Assembly (NCBI GenBank): GCA_014529385.2
Contig: CM043945.1
Span: forward strand, 99,729,963 to 99,793,962
Length of the DNA: 64,000 nt
From: Adiantum capillus-veneris
Lineage: Eukaryota > Streptophyta > Polypodiopsida > Polypodiales > Pteridaceae
Reading direction: 5' to 3'
Shown here: piece after piece, positions 1 to 11,880 of the stretch
Numbering within the stretch: the first letter of the stretch is position 1
Layout: every line of letters starts with the position of its first letter
Position numbers and translations under genes: made by a program
Notes under the pieces: generated by a model
What the model was told of the DNA's origin: nothing
The model's input: only the letters and a program-made list of their open reading frames with translations
Database searches by the model: none

Positions 1-605
1 TCTGGGAGCTTCTCCAGTTAAGCATGGCAAGTCCAGTTCTCTGCCCACCAAGTGTCAGGTTGGCTTGGTTAACTGGTTCTGAGACTGAGTTGCAGGCTTG
101 GCACCTTCCCCATGACTCCCACAAAGCAAGAGGGCGCCCCCTAGCTGCTAAAGCTGATCTGGAGTGGCCTGGGACCTGTTCCCACACAGTCCCGGGCCCC
201 CGGTGCCTCCCCGGACAATTTTTAGGAAATTTGGTTCTAGGCTGAAACGGGTCATACGAATCGGATTTTGATGCCGTAAATTGCCATACGAAAGCTCTAA
301 CTAAGGCGTACTGGCCCGAGTACCTGCCATATTTAGCAGCCCCCGGGGTTCAAAAATGCATTTTTCTCAAATTTGGGGTACGGGTGCAGTTTTTCGAGAC
401 GATCAAAACTGGACGGGTCGGGTGACCAAAAACTTACTATTTTTGGAAAAATTTCACAAAAATTATTTTAATTCATATTTTGAAGCTTTATAACATTCTA
501 AATATCATGGAACTGACAGAATCTGGAAAACTGCTAAAATTAGTAACTTATTCCATTGTATTCATTTCGTGGTACAAGAGTGCTCTTGTGATCGGGTTAG
601 AGACC
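1..605. other. Unassigned sequence left of the copia fragment
   Basis: I see no supportable gene here. The first 240 bases are fairly GC-rich and the rest is AT-rich. The copia reading frame to the right runs off at position 606, and no integrase or reverse transcriptase motif follows it on the minus strand. The retroelement was therefore truncated here, or this is unrelated flanking DNA. Confidence 0.5.
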
Positions 606-2000
606 TTACAGTCTGCCTTTGTGAAACTCCTCTATGAAGCATCCATAACGATTAAAACGGACTTGCAACCCTTGATCTGTCATTTGTCCATCTGATGGTA
701 AATTCTTTCTGATTGAAGGAACATATAGAACATCTCCCAATGTGTTGTATGTCCCGTCTTTTTCTAGCAATGGAACTGAATCAACATGTGTAATCTGATG
801 CATAGTATCATCACCTGTAGCGACAAACTCATCCTCTTCTAATTTCTCTTTTCTGTCAAACCATTCAACATGATATGTCATATGATTTGTGGCACCACTA
901 TCTAAATACCAATCATCTGTATGATGTGGCTCCACCATGCTTCCAACAACATGCTCCATAGGAAATAAATGTCCACTCGACCTATTGTCATATATATTTT
1001 GATCATGAGGATTGTATCCAACAAAGTTTCCTCCATGTCTGCCATAACCTCGGCCTCTTCCACCACGATCACGATTTTGATTTAGCCTTGTGTAACATTC
1101 TCTTTCAAAGTGACCATAAATGCCACATCTGTTACAATATCCATCTCTTTGAGGATGTACAAATCGTCCACCTCCACGTCCACGAGTTCGGGCTCTCCCC
1201 CTGCCTCTTTGGCTATAATCATTGTAACTTTGACTTTGTTGGTTTTGCCATTGACCTCTTCCAATATTGTTTCCACGACCATAGTTTCCTCTTCCACCTC
1301 TATTGTTTCCACGACCTCTAGAGTAAAAAACGTGATCTCTAGAATTGTTATTTGATGTAGAAGGACCTAACTTGCCTAACTTCACCTCTTCTTGCAAACA
1401 AAGGTTTACTAACTCTTCAAAATCAGGCATGTGTCCTCGAACAGATATAGATGTATCCAATGACTTGTATTCCGGTCCCAAACCATTCAATGTCACTGAA
1501 ACTAAGTCATCATCTGGAACTTCAACATTAATGCTCGCAAGATCTTCCTGTATTTGCTTTATCTCTGTCACATAATTTGATATGGATCTATTTCCTCACC
1601 ATACACAATGTAACCTTTGCTTCAAGTGAACTTTTCGTGGTTCCGTATTGGAGCTGTTCATTCTTGCTAGTATCTCACATGCTTCCTTTGGAGATTGAGC
1701 CTTCTTCACATGTGGTATAAAGAAGTCACTAATGCATAGTGAAATCCAATGCATCACTTTCCTTGAATTCTCGATCCACTTCTTGTAAGCTTCTACTCCT
1801 GCTTGCCATGTTTTATGTGCTTCAACATTCTCTCTATTTGGTTCCAAACCTACCTCGGGACACTCTTGTTCACCTGTAATATAATCCCATAAACCTTTGC
1901 CCATGATAAAGTTCTCCATCCTGTAAGACCATATGCTGTAGTTATCTCTGGTCAGCTTCTCTCCAACAATCTGTGTGACTTGAGTTGAACTTTCTGCCAT
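606..2000 (-). pseudogene. Copia-type gag and protease-start fragment, one in-frame stop
   Basis: This encodes the Gag polyprotein and the beginning of the protease of a Ty1/copia retrotransposon. The start chosen is the ATG at 2000, giving MAESSTQ. It lies just before the conserved gag N-terminus LTRDNYSIWSYRMENFI (UBN2/DUF4219 type). A Gly/Arg-rich stretch follows, then a CCHC zinc knuckle (CNRCGIYGHFEREC) that binds the RNA, then the aspartic protease signature DSGAT with its catalytic Asp. An in-frame TGA at 1596-1598 splits the frame into two parts that otherwise read continuously. The frame ends at 606 just as a GAG-pre-integrase-like segment begins (VRFNRYGCFI). Integrase, reverse transcriptase and RNase H are absent, so the copy is dead. 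Its primer site and LTR lie upstream at 2890-3118. Confidence 0.9.
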
Positions 2001-2889
2001 CTTCACTCTCTCAATTTCTTTCAAAGGATTTTGATAAAATTTCGGCAGAGTTTCGTTTGTATTTGGACAATATCTCAAGTGACAATCTCAACCAAAGTGC
2101 TCATAAACACTGACAGAAAATCTCTCACAGCCAAGGGAAAATCCACTGACTCACTTTGCCACAGACTGACTCAGTACTATGCATAAATACTCTAAAACAA
2201 TGTCCACATGGACCTGTATGCAAATGCAATCCATACGCTATCCTGTACCACATATCCATACATCCACCTTCTTCCCATGGTCGTAAACGACATATGAGGT
2301 CTTTCGCGGGGCTAGTCGGGGGTTCGCTCCAGTACCTAGTCCACCTTGCCAAGGTACCAAAGCTCCCAAGGCAAGGCTTCAAAAAACCTCACTCGACCCT
2401 CACAAAAGCTGCAGTTTTCCAAAATACATTGATCGCATATCCATACATAACCACAAAGTACTCAATCTGACAATATAACCGCCTCAACTTCTTCCCACAA
2501 CCTTTCTTACATAGGCGGCTATCCATAACGGACCCACAACAACCAAACATAATCTTTGATAACACAATATTATGATGAAAATGCTCTATGTCGCTCTCCA
2601 AAACCTGTGTAAATGCTGAATTCTTCACCTGTAACCTGTAAATCTACTGCCGAGTGCAAAACTGGACATCTCCTATGCTTGTGTGAGCTGGCTGTTTGTT
2701 GCAAACAATTACATATTTTGACAAATCTGAGTATGCCAATGCGTCCGGAACGCCCAAAAACATAAAGATAGACTCCTGGATCACTGTATTCCAAGTTCGG
2801 GTGAGGGAGTTATGACCAAAAAACCTCTCTTTTTTGCTGTTTTCTAGAGCTGCGGAAACCTGTGTATTGACTATAGCTCCTCAAACTGA
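2001..2889 (-). other. Leader region between copia primer site and gag
   Basis: About 890 bases separate the primer-binding site from the gag start. This is long for a copia leader, and I see no conserved coding frame in it. It may contain an unrecognised insertion or simply be a long untranslated leader. Confidence 0.4.
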
Positions 2890-2901
2890 GCTCTGATACC
2901 A
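2890..2901 (-). promoter_or_regulatory. Copia primer-binding site (initiator Met tRNA)
   Basis: Read on the minus strand this is TGGTATCAGAGC, the standard plant copia primer-binding site complementary to the 3' end of initiator methionine tRNA. It lies three bases inside the LTR end, where minus-strand DNA synthesis would start. Confidence 0.9.
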
Positions 2902-2904
2902 CTT

Positions 2905-3118
2905 TGTAGAGTGCGCAGGTGATGGAGAAGGTAGGAAAGAAGACTACACACACACACCAACACACATCGAGACACACACACACAATCGTTACCCTGCAGC
3001 AGCCATTCAACGAGCTGCTCTTCTCTTCTTCTCTTTTGAACTATTATCCAAAGTATATTTACAACATAGTATAGTCAGTGTCCAGCCGCCCATAGCACAA
3101 TGGACATATTCTTTAACA
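2905..3118 (-). repeat. Short copia 5' LTR (about 214 bp)
   Basis: On the minus strand the segment begins TGTTAAAG and ends CTCTACA, the usual TG..CA borders. The primer-binding site follows directly. It includes a CA-rich microsatellite and an AAATATA stretch that could serve as a TATA element. The partner 3' LTR is not in the window, so the target duplication and insertion age cannot be read. Confidence 0.8.
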
Positions 3119-3619
3119 AACCAGACGATGGATTTTTCAGTCTCACATCAGCATTAGACAGACATTTTTCAGAAATTTTGGAATCTTGCCAAAATTCAAG
3201 AAAGAAGGGAAGGATGTAGACGGCTGGATAATCACCATGCGGGAACGTGTTCTTAGAAGATGGGCAATGAATTACTTAGTAATTACTACAGTAAAACGAA
3301 GTGTATAAATAGGGCCCATTACATTATTATCGGGTTGAAAATTGTTATCACTTAAGACCATATTAGGTAAAGTGGGAAAATCCCAATTCCCAGGTTGGAC
3401 AACTTTCAATATATCATGTATAAAATATAGAGATTTTGTCAAAAATTTGAGTTTTCTTAAGGTCTCATTCCACTTTATGCACATACAATACACAATGAAA
3501 ACAACTAAAATATCATGGTTTCAATCAATTGGATTATTAGGAGAGGAGTATATTGCATCCATTATCGTTGTCTATGTTCTACTGTCCTACCTACAACTTA
3601 TCTCAACATGGAGAGCTTG
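3119..3619. other. Unassigned AT-rich sequence
   Basis: This is flanking DNA between the copia LTR and the first satellite array. I see no gene. The first core-like motif of the satellite family appears near its right end, in the complementary orientation. Confidence 0.4.
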
Positions 3620-5330
3620 GTTTCTAGGTCCACCACTTGTCCAAGTTAATGTAAAAGTGACTCAAGGTTCACAACTTGTGAAAGCAATGATCCATTGAGG
3701 AATACAATCCACTTGGCTATTTTTTCTTAATTTATTGCATGTGACATTTAAGCAAGGTCCACTTCTAATCTATAACTTCTTAATTTGAGGCATGGGGCAT
3801 ACATAAAATATGTAGCATATGCTCTATTGCCTCATAGGAAGGTTGGTTTCAAGGTGCACTTATCCATGCTAGCCTATCTTGGAGAAATGATGGAGCTTGC
3901 TTCTCTCCTTGTTTCAATGGAGACTAGCTTGGACAAGCGGTGGACCTTTGCTTCTCTCTATGTTTCAATAGAGTTAGCTTGGACAAGTGGTGATCTTGGA
4001 ACAAAACCCCCATGTAAAACATATCATGGGTATTCCAAGTGATTAGAAAGATTACCATTTAAGATATAACCTTATAGGTTGGACAACTAGATCTTGGCTT
4101 GGAGAAATGGTGGACCTTTGATTCTCTCCATGTTTCAATGGAGTCTATCTTGGAGAAATGGTGGAGCTTGCTTCTGTCCATGTTTCAATGGAGCCTAGCT
4201 TGAATAGTTAGTGGACCTTTGCTTCTCTCTATGTTTCAATAGAGTTAGCTTAGACACGTGGTGGATCTTCAAAATAAACCAACTACTATCAATGTTGCCT
4301 AGCTTGGACAAGTGGTGGAGTGTTTCTCTACTCCATGTTTCAATGGATCTTAGCTTGGACAAGTGTTGGACCTTAAAACAAAAACCCCATGTACAACATA
4401 GAATGGATTTTCTAGATTTCAATGGAGTCTAGATTTAACAAATGGTGGAGCTTGTCTTCATCCATGTTTCAATGAAACTAGCTTGGACAAGTGGTGGACC
4501 TTGTAACAAACCCTCCCATGTACAACATATCATTGGTTTTCTAAGTGATGGGAAGGAATACCATTCAAGATATAAACTTATAGCTTGGATAAGTAGTTGA
4601 CTTTAAAACCAAATTCATCATAATACAATGAAATACAGGTCAGCCAATTCCTAAATCTTGAGACCAAACCTCCCATGCTATTAGAGATAATATATTGGAT
4701 AAGTGGTGGACCTTCTATTATTTTCCCATACCTAGTTTAGACAACCGGTACACTTCGCAGCTATAAAGGTTGGACGAGTTGTGGAGCCTTGTTTCTATCC
4801 ATGTTTTAATGGATCCTAGCTTGGACAAGTGGTGGACCTTGGAAAAAAGCTTCCATGTACAACATATATGAGGTTTTCCATGTTTTAATGGAACCTATCT
4901 TGGACAAATGGTGAAGCTTTCTTCTCTCCATGTTGATTTTGGAACTACCTTAGATAAGTGGTGGAGCTTTTCTTTTCTACTCTTCATAATACAATGAAGT
5001 ATATGTTGGTTACATGGTGAATCTTAAGGCCAAACCTCCCATTTTACTAGAGATGATAGGTTGGACAAGTGGATCAACCTTCTATCATTTCTCCATGACT
5101 ATATTGGACAATTAGTAGACATAACATCTCTCTATGTTGTCTAGAGATGAGCTTGGACAAGTGATGGACCCTGCTTCTCTCTTCCCTTGGTTTACTAGTT
5201 TGAAGACTCAGTATATATACTTTCTTAGATCTAGCTTGAACAAGTGGTGGACCTTGCATCCACAATCTTAATTCAGTACAAAAAAGTATATGAAAAAATA
5301 ACATAGGAATCTTGGTTTGAAGGTCAAGCA
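3620..5330 (+). repeat. Satellite array A, degenerate
   Basis: Diverged tandem units are built around TTGGACAAGTGGTGGACCTT, spaced roughly 50 bases apart. Conserved accessory words lie between the cores, such as TTCTCTCCATGTTTCAATGG. The core reads on the plus strand, antisense to the minus-strand HAD exon just to the right. The same family fills most of the first 36 kb. Confidence 0.85.
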
Positions 5331-6022
5331 ATTAGGTTCCAAATGCACATAATAATATATTTTCCACCCATATTAAAAGAAAGTTAAATATGTTATTACC
5401 AAATTGACAAAGGTAACGTCCAAGAATTATATCTTTCCATCTTGTCAGATCTAAATCTTCATCAAGGCGACATGCATGTATACATCAACTTTCAAGCCAT
5501 TCAAGAATACATGCACTTAGATTCCATAGTTTTGTTTTCAAAGTCTTTTAGGTTCTAAAACTCTTTCACATAAAGTATGTAATGACAAAATTCTTGAAGC
5601 AAACATTTGTGCCCAAGAAAAAGATCCCTCTCACATATTTAAAGTCCATGAATTCTCTGATCCACACTTACAAGTTTTATTTTGACATCAAACATCAATT
5701 CTTTCATAGTTCCAAATAAATGCAACCTCGATATGAATTGACAAAAAATGAATTTCTTTTACTATATGACCCAACAGAGGCCCCAATCAAATAAAAAATG
5801 AGTCCCCAAAAATTTGGGTGCACTCTAGCAATACATCAGAGTCCCCTTACAATAGGATGCACTCCAATAGTACATTGAAGTCCCCTTAGAGTAGGGTGCA
5901 CTCCATTCAAGTGTTCATAAAATTGACACACCTTTATAAAAAAAAAAAAAGACTATATCAAATTATACAAATGTTGAAAGATACACACTAGAATAAAAAA
6001 AGCATCTTATAGCCATATTTAT
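5331..6022. other. AT-rich flank downstream of the HAD exon
   Basis: No gene is seen. Around 5,816-5,905 a roughly 40-base unit containing GGGTGCACTCC and GTCCCCTTA is repeated about 2.5 times. The segment immediately left of 6,023 would hold the 3' end of the minus-strand HAD gene. Confidence 0.4.
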
Positions 6023-6798
6023 TCAATGCTTTCGTGTTGACAAGTACACACCAAGGACATAATTTGTCTCAGAATCACTATACTGATTTACAATTGTGTT
6101 GTATGTATAGACTCTCTTATCTCTTGCATACAACCATCCTACCAACCATGGAATTATGGTTCTCTGCAAGAAGTTTTGAAGTTGCTCGGAAGTTTGCCTC
6201 CACATCTTTGGAAATATAAGATATGTCCTTGGCATGTTCCACATCACCCTATATGGAGTGTCATAAAAAATTAAGGTATTTTTTGCATCCAAATCCTCAA
6301 ATATCTTCCAAATATCACTCAGATTTTTGTGATAAACCCTTGTAAATCCTAACATGATATTTGGATTTTGGCAATTTTTGTTACTCATAAACACCTTGAA
6401 CTTGGTATACTGCTCAGGAAAACACTTTTGTGTGATGCGTTGCACCCTTGTTAAGTTATAGCAACTCCATATCCATAGCTCAAAGTATTCAGCACAAAAA
6501 TCCAAAAAACTTTGTGCGTCTGGTCGCACCACATGATAAACTTCATCTTTGTCCTCCACAAGTCGCATGTGTTGAGCCCAAGATGGCATAGAATCTCCAT
6601 GTTTCATTTCAACTGTCTTGAGAAGTAACCCCTCTAGATCCAAGATAAGTACTCTTTTGATGTCCTTGAAAGCAAGTGGTAGGTGATAAGGAGGTGATTC
6701 ATTCCTTGGACAAGGTCTTGGAGGAGGTTGGATGGGTAATTCAATAGTTTTCTTCAATTTATGCCAGCATATAGCCAATCCATTTTTCTGTAATGGTT
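6023..6798 (-). CDS. FCP1/NIF-type HAD protein, terminal exon (altered catalytic motif)
   Basis: This terminal exon belongs to a protein with the FCP1/NLI-interacting-factor fold of the haloacid dehalogenase superfamily, which in active members dephosphorylates phosphoserine, as in the RNA polymerase II tail. It opens at a good acceptor (TTAATTTCAG) and reads without stops to the terminator. Motif I is LILDLEGLLL where active enzymes have DLDxTL, so the first Asp is kept but the acid/base Asp is Glu-Gly. Motif II is IWSCYN, and the last acidic motif is FYDTPYR where HAD1 next door has IDDSPYK. The product may therefore be a weak phosphatase or a binding protein. Upstream exons are not recognised; they may lie beyond the satellite to the right. 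It is a diverged relative of the HAD exon at 11.9-13.1 kb. Confidence 0.75.
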
Positions 6799-7059
6799 CT
6801 GAAATTAAAGAACAAGAACACTTAATGCAAACACAACAATAGACATGAGTTTTACATTGTCTACCCTAAGGTTTTATTAGATACCAAAATCCATCTATGA
6901 TCTACTCATTAATAGAAAGAAAGTCAAATTAAAATCCTGACTCTTTTTTATGCTACACTCTCTCTTAGTCTCAATACCATGGAGTTCAACTAGACTTAAG
7001 TCAACTAATAACTACTACTTGTTGTTAAAGGTATTCTTGAAGTGTATAAGGCTTAACCA

Positions 7060-10000
7060 ATGCTCTAGTGGACAAGTGGTGAATCCTGAGACCAAGCCAC
7101 TCATGCTACTAGGGATAATAGGTTGGACAAGTGGTGGACCTTGAATGTAAACCCCCCATGTACAAAGTATCGGGGGTTTTGGGTATTTCAATGGACTCTA
7201 GCATCTTGGAAACATGGTGGAGCTTACTTCTCTCCATGTTTCAATGGAGTCTATCTTGGATAAATGGTGGAGCATCATTCTCTCCATGTTTCAATGGAGC
7301 CTACCTTGGACAAGTGGTGCACGTTTGTTTCTCTCTATGTTTGAGCAGATTTAGCTTGGACAAGTGGCGAACCTTGGAACAAAATCCCCATGTAAAACAT
7401 ATCATGGACATTACAAGTGGTGAGAAAAAATACCATTCAATATATAACCTTATAGGTTGGAAAAGTGGTGGACCTTAACACCCAATTATTATTAATATAA
7501 TGACATAGAGTGGACAAGTGGTGAATCTTGCGACCAAACCTACTAGGAAAAGTACGTTGGACAAGTGGTGGACCTTGAATGCAAACCCCCCATGTACAAA
7601 ATATTACTCATGCTACTAGGAATAATTTGGTATTAAGGTCCATGTTTCAATGGAGCCTAGCTTGGAAAAGTGGTGGACCTTTGTTTCTCTCTATGTTTCA
7701 ATAGAATTTGCTTGGACAAGTGGTGAACCTTGGAACAAAACCCCCATGTAAAGCATGTCATGGGCATTACAAGTGGTGAGAAAAAATACCATTCAAGGTA
7801 TAACCTTATAGGCTGGACAAGTGGTGGACCTTAGCACCCAATTCCTCTTATTATAATGACATATAGTGGAAAAGTGGTGAATTGTGAGACCAAACCTACT
7901 AGGGATAATAGGTTGGAGAAATGGTTGACCTTGAATGTAAATCACCCATGTACAAAATATCATGGGTTTTGCGTATTTCAATGGAGCCTAGCATCTTGGA
8001 GACATGGTGGAACTTACTTCTCTCCATGTTTTAATGGAGCCTATCTAGGAGAAATGGTGGAGGTTCCTTCTCTCCATGTTTCAATGGAGCCTAGCTTGGA
8101 CAAGTCGTGGACCTTTGTTTCTCTCTATGTTTGAATATGGTTAGCTTGGACAAGTGGTGGATCTTGGAATGAAACTCCCATGTAAAACATATCATGGGCA
8201 TTTCAAGTGGCGAGAAAGGATACCATTTAAGATATAACCTTATAGGTTGGACAAGTGGTGGACCTTAACACAATAGAATGACATAGAGTGTACAAGTGGT
8301 GAATCTTGAAACCAAACCACTCATGCTACTAGGGATAATAGGTTAAACAAGTGGTGGGCCTTGAAATAAAACCCCCTAGAGTGTTTCAATGGATCTAGCT
8401 TGGAAACATGGTAAAGCTTGCTTCTCTCCATGTTTCAATGCAGCCTATCTTGGATAAATGGTGCAGCATCATTCTCTCCATGTTTCAATGGAGCCTAGCT
8501 TGGACAAGTGGTGGACCTTTGTTTCTCTCTATGTTTGAATAGAGTTATCTTGGAAAAGTGGTGGACCTTGGAACAAAAACCCCATGTAAAACATATCATG
8601 GGCATTACAAGTGGTGAGAAAAAAATACCATTCAATATATAACCTTATAGGTTGGACAAGTGGTGGACCTTAACACCCAATTATTCTTAATATAATGACA
8701 TAGAGTGGATAAGTGGTGAAATTGGGACCAAACCTACTAGGGAAATAGGTTGGACAAGTGGTGGACCTTGAATGTAAACGCCCCATGTACAAAATATCAC
8801 TCATGCTACTAGAAATAATTTGGTATTAAGGTCCATGTTTCAATGCAGCCTAGCTTGGAAAAGTGGTGGACCTTTGTTTCTCTCTATGTTTCAATAGATT
8901 TATCTTGGACAAGTGGTGTACCTTGGAACAAAACCCCCATGTAAATCATGTCATGGGCATTACAAGTGGTGAGAAAAAATACCATTCAAGCTATAACATT
9001 ATAGGTTGGACAAGTGGTGGACCTTAACACCTAATTCCTCTTAATATAATGACATAGAGTGGACAAGTGGTGAATCATGAGACCAAACCTACTAGGGATA
9101 ATAGGTTGGACAAGTGGTGAACCTTGAATGTAAACCCCCCATGTACAAAAAATTATGGGTATTGGGTATTTCAATGGAGCCTAGCAACTTGGAGGCATGG
9201 TGGAGCTTATTTCTCTCCATGTTTCAATGGAGCCTATCTAGGAGAAACAGTGGAGGTTCCTTCTCTCCATGTTTCAATGAGCCTAGCTTGGACAAGTGGT
9301 GGACCTTTCTTTCTCTATATGTTTTAATAGAGTTAGCTTGGACAAGTGGTGGACCTTGGAATGAAACCCCCATGTAAAACATATCATGGGCATTTCAAGT
9401 GGTGAGAAAGGATACTATTTAAAATATAACCTTATAGGCTGGACAAGTGGTGGACTTTAACACATATTTCTTCTTCATATAATGACATAGAGTGTACAAG
9501 TGGTGAATCTTGAGACCAAACCACTCTTGCTACTAGGGATAATAGGTTGGACAAGTGGTGGACCTTGAATGTAAACCCCTCATGTACAAAATTATGGGTT
9601 TAGGGTATTTCAATGGAGCCTAGCTTGGAGACATGGTGGAGATTACTTCTCTCAATGTTTCAATGGAACCTATCTTGGAGAAATGGTGGATCATCTTCTC
9701 TCCATGTTTCAATGGAGCCTATCTTGGACAAGTGGTGGACCTTTGCTTCTCTCTATGTTTTAATGGAGTTAGCTTGGACAAGTGGTGGGTCTTGGAACAA
9801 AACCCCTTTGTAAAACATAGCATGGACATTACAAGTGATGAGGAAAAATATCATTCAAGATATAACCTTATAGGTTGGAAAAGTGGTGATGGACCTTGAC
9901 AAGTGGTGAAGGATACCATTTAAGATATACCCTTATAGGTTGGACAAGTGGTGGACCTTAACACCCAGTTATTCTTAATATAATGACATAGAGTGGATAA

Positions 10001-10930
10001 GTGGTGAATCTTAAGACCAAATCACTCATGCTACTAGGTATAATACGTTAGAGAAGTGGTAGACCTTGAATGTAAACACCCCATGTACAAAATATCATGG
10101 TTTTAGGGTGTTTCAATGGAGCCTAGAATCTCGGAGACATGGTAGATCTTGATTCTTTCCATGTTTGAATGGCACCTATCTTGGAAAAATGATGGAGGTT
10201 ACTTCTCTCCATACTTCAACGGAGCCTAGCTTTGACAAGTGGTGAACCTTTGCTTCTCTCTATGTTTGAATAGAGTTAGCTTGGACAAGTGGTGGACCTT
10301 TGCTTCTCTCTATGTTTGAATAGAGTTAGCTTGGACAAGTGGTGGACCTTGGAATGAAACCCCCCTGTAAAACATATCATGGGCATTTCAAGTGGTGAGA
10401 AAGGATACCATTTAAGATATAACCTTATAGGTTGGACAAGTGGTGGACCTTAATACATAGTTCTTCTTAATATAATGACATAGAGTGTACAAGTGGTGTA
10501 TCTTGAGACCAAACCACTCGTGCTACTAGGGATCCTAGCTTGGACAAGTGGTGGACCTTGGAAAAAAGTCCCCCTGTACAACATAGATGAGTTTTTTCAT
10601 GTTTTAATGGAAGAGAGATTCGACAAATGGTGGAGCTTGCTTATCTCCATGTGGATTTTAGAACTAGCTTGGACAAGTGGTGGAGCTTTGCTTTTTTACT
10701 CTTCATAATACAATGATGTATAGGTTGGTTACATGGTGAATCTTAAGGCCAAACCTCCCATCTTACTAGAGATGATAGGTTGGACAAGTGTCAACCTTCT
10801 ATCATTTCTCCATGCCTATAATTAGACAATTAGTAGAACTAGCATCTTTCTATGTTGTCTAGAGCTGAGCTTGGACAAGTAGTGGACCTTGCTACTCTCT
10901 TCCCTTGGATTATTAGTTTGAAGACTCATT
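7060..10930 (+). repeat. Satellite array B with about 1.19-kb higher-order repeat
   Basis: Dozens of TTGGACAAGTGGTGGACCTT cores occur at roughly 50-base spacing. They are grouped into units of several hundred bases that also carry CCCCCATGTACAAAATATC and ATAGGTTGGACAAGTGG. A block containing TAATTTGGTATTAAGGTCC occurs near 7,615 and again near 8,810, indicating a larger unit of about 1.19 kb. The core orientation is opposite to that of the arrays to the right of 13.3 kb. Open frames of 60-115 codons inside it are by-products of the repeat. Confidence 0.9.
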
Positions 10931-11659
10931 ATATATACTTGCTTAGATCTATATAATTACTCATTAGTTAGGTTACAAGTGGGTATGTAATTTGTTAGCC
11001 TCAAGGGACTTTGAATATTGAATAGTAAGAAAGTCAAGTGCTGGTTTGAAGATCTTTTGCTTATCTAAACTAGACTCTAACTCAATAATAAGTTTCATAA
11101 GTTCCACGAATTGTCCTATCTAGGCTCCAAAAGAGTCTTAATTGGTTTGTGCTAGATTCTAACTTCCTTGATGGGGTAGAATCCTAGAAAAATGAGGCAC
11201 TATAAGTTTTACCTTAGCTCAAATGGATTTTTCACTTAAACTCGACTGCAATTTGGCTATCTAGTCTTTGTCTCGATGGAGTTTAACACTAGATACATAG
11301 TAGTGATATTTAAGCTTCATGTCTCTTCACTTGATCGAGATATGAGACCATACTTTCAAGGTCACCACTTGTCTTACCTAAAGACCAATGTGAGACATGG
11401 GAGCAAGAAAGCCATCCGATATTGTTTTAAGGACTATTACATAGGCAATCAATAACTTAAGTAAAGCAAAAAGACTTGGATCTTTCACAATTAATAACTT
11501 AAGTAAAGCCAAAAAGACTTGGATCTTTGACAGTTTTTTTCAAACTAAAAAAGCACAATCTCATGCTAACAAAACTATAAATCACAATTGAAAGGTTTGA
11601 ACAAGAAAAAGATCAACAATCTTAATAAGAAGGATACTTTTCATTTCATTTGATGATTA
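10931..11659. other. Unassigned sequence between array B and HAD1 gene
   Basis: No gene or satellite core is seen. A roughly 42-base tandem duplication containing AATAACTTAAGTAAAGC and AAAAAGACTTGGATCTTT lies at about 11,447-11,530. The satellite core orientation flips somewhere between this segment and 13.3 kb. Confidence 0.4.
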
Positions 11660-11786
11660 CAAACTAAAATAAAGTCTCTCAAGAAATTGATAAACAAAAA
11701 ATGTAGGTGACTGCTTCATTATTTTGAGCAAAAATATCAAAATCTCTATTGATTGAGCTCCATCTAGTAGTATCCTTTGTAAGATC
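11660..11786 (-). other. Putative 3' UTR exon of the HAD1 gene
   Basis: A strong acceptor (TTTTTATTCCTTCTTGCAG) precedes 11,786. A possible donor (TAAG, then GTACTA) lies directly after the HAD1 stop codon at 11,881. Splicing would join a short non-coding last exon. This model is based on splice signals only. Confidence 0.4.
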
Positions 11787-11880
11787 CTGCAAGAAGGAAT
11801 AAAAAGAAAGATTTGTTAGATACCATGCACATGAGTGTTCAAGCATGTGTATCAAGAATATATGACATGTCACTAGTACC

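Noticed and set aside
24-245. 73-codon frame at the window start
   Set aside because: GC-rich stretch without family similarity, and no splice or promoter support.
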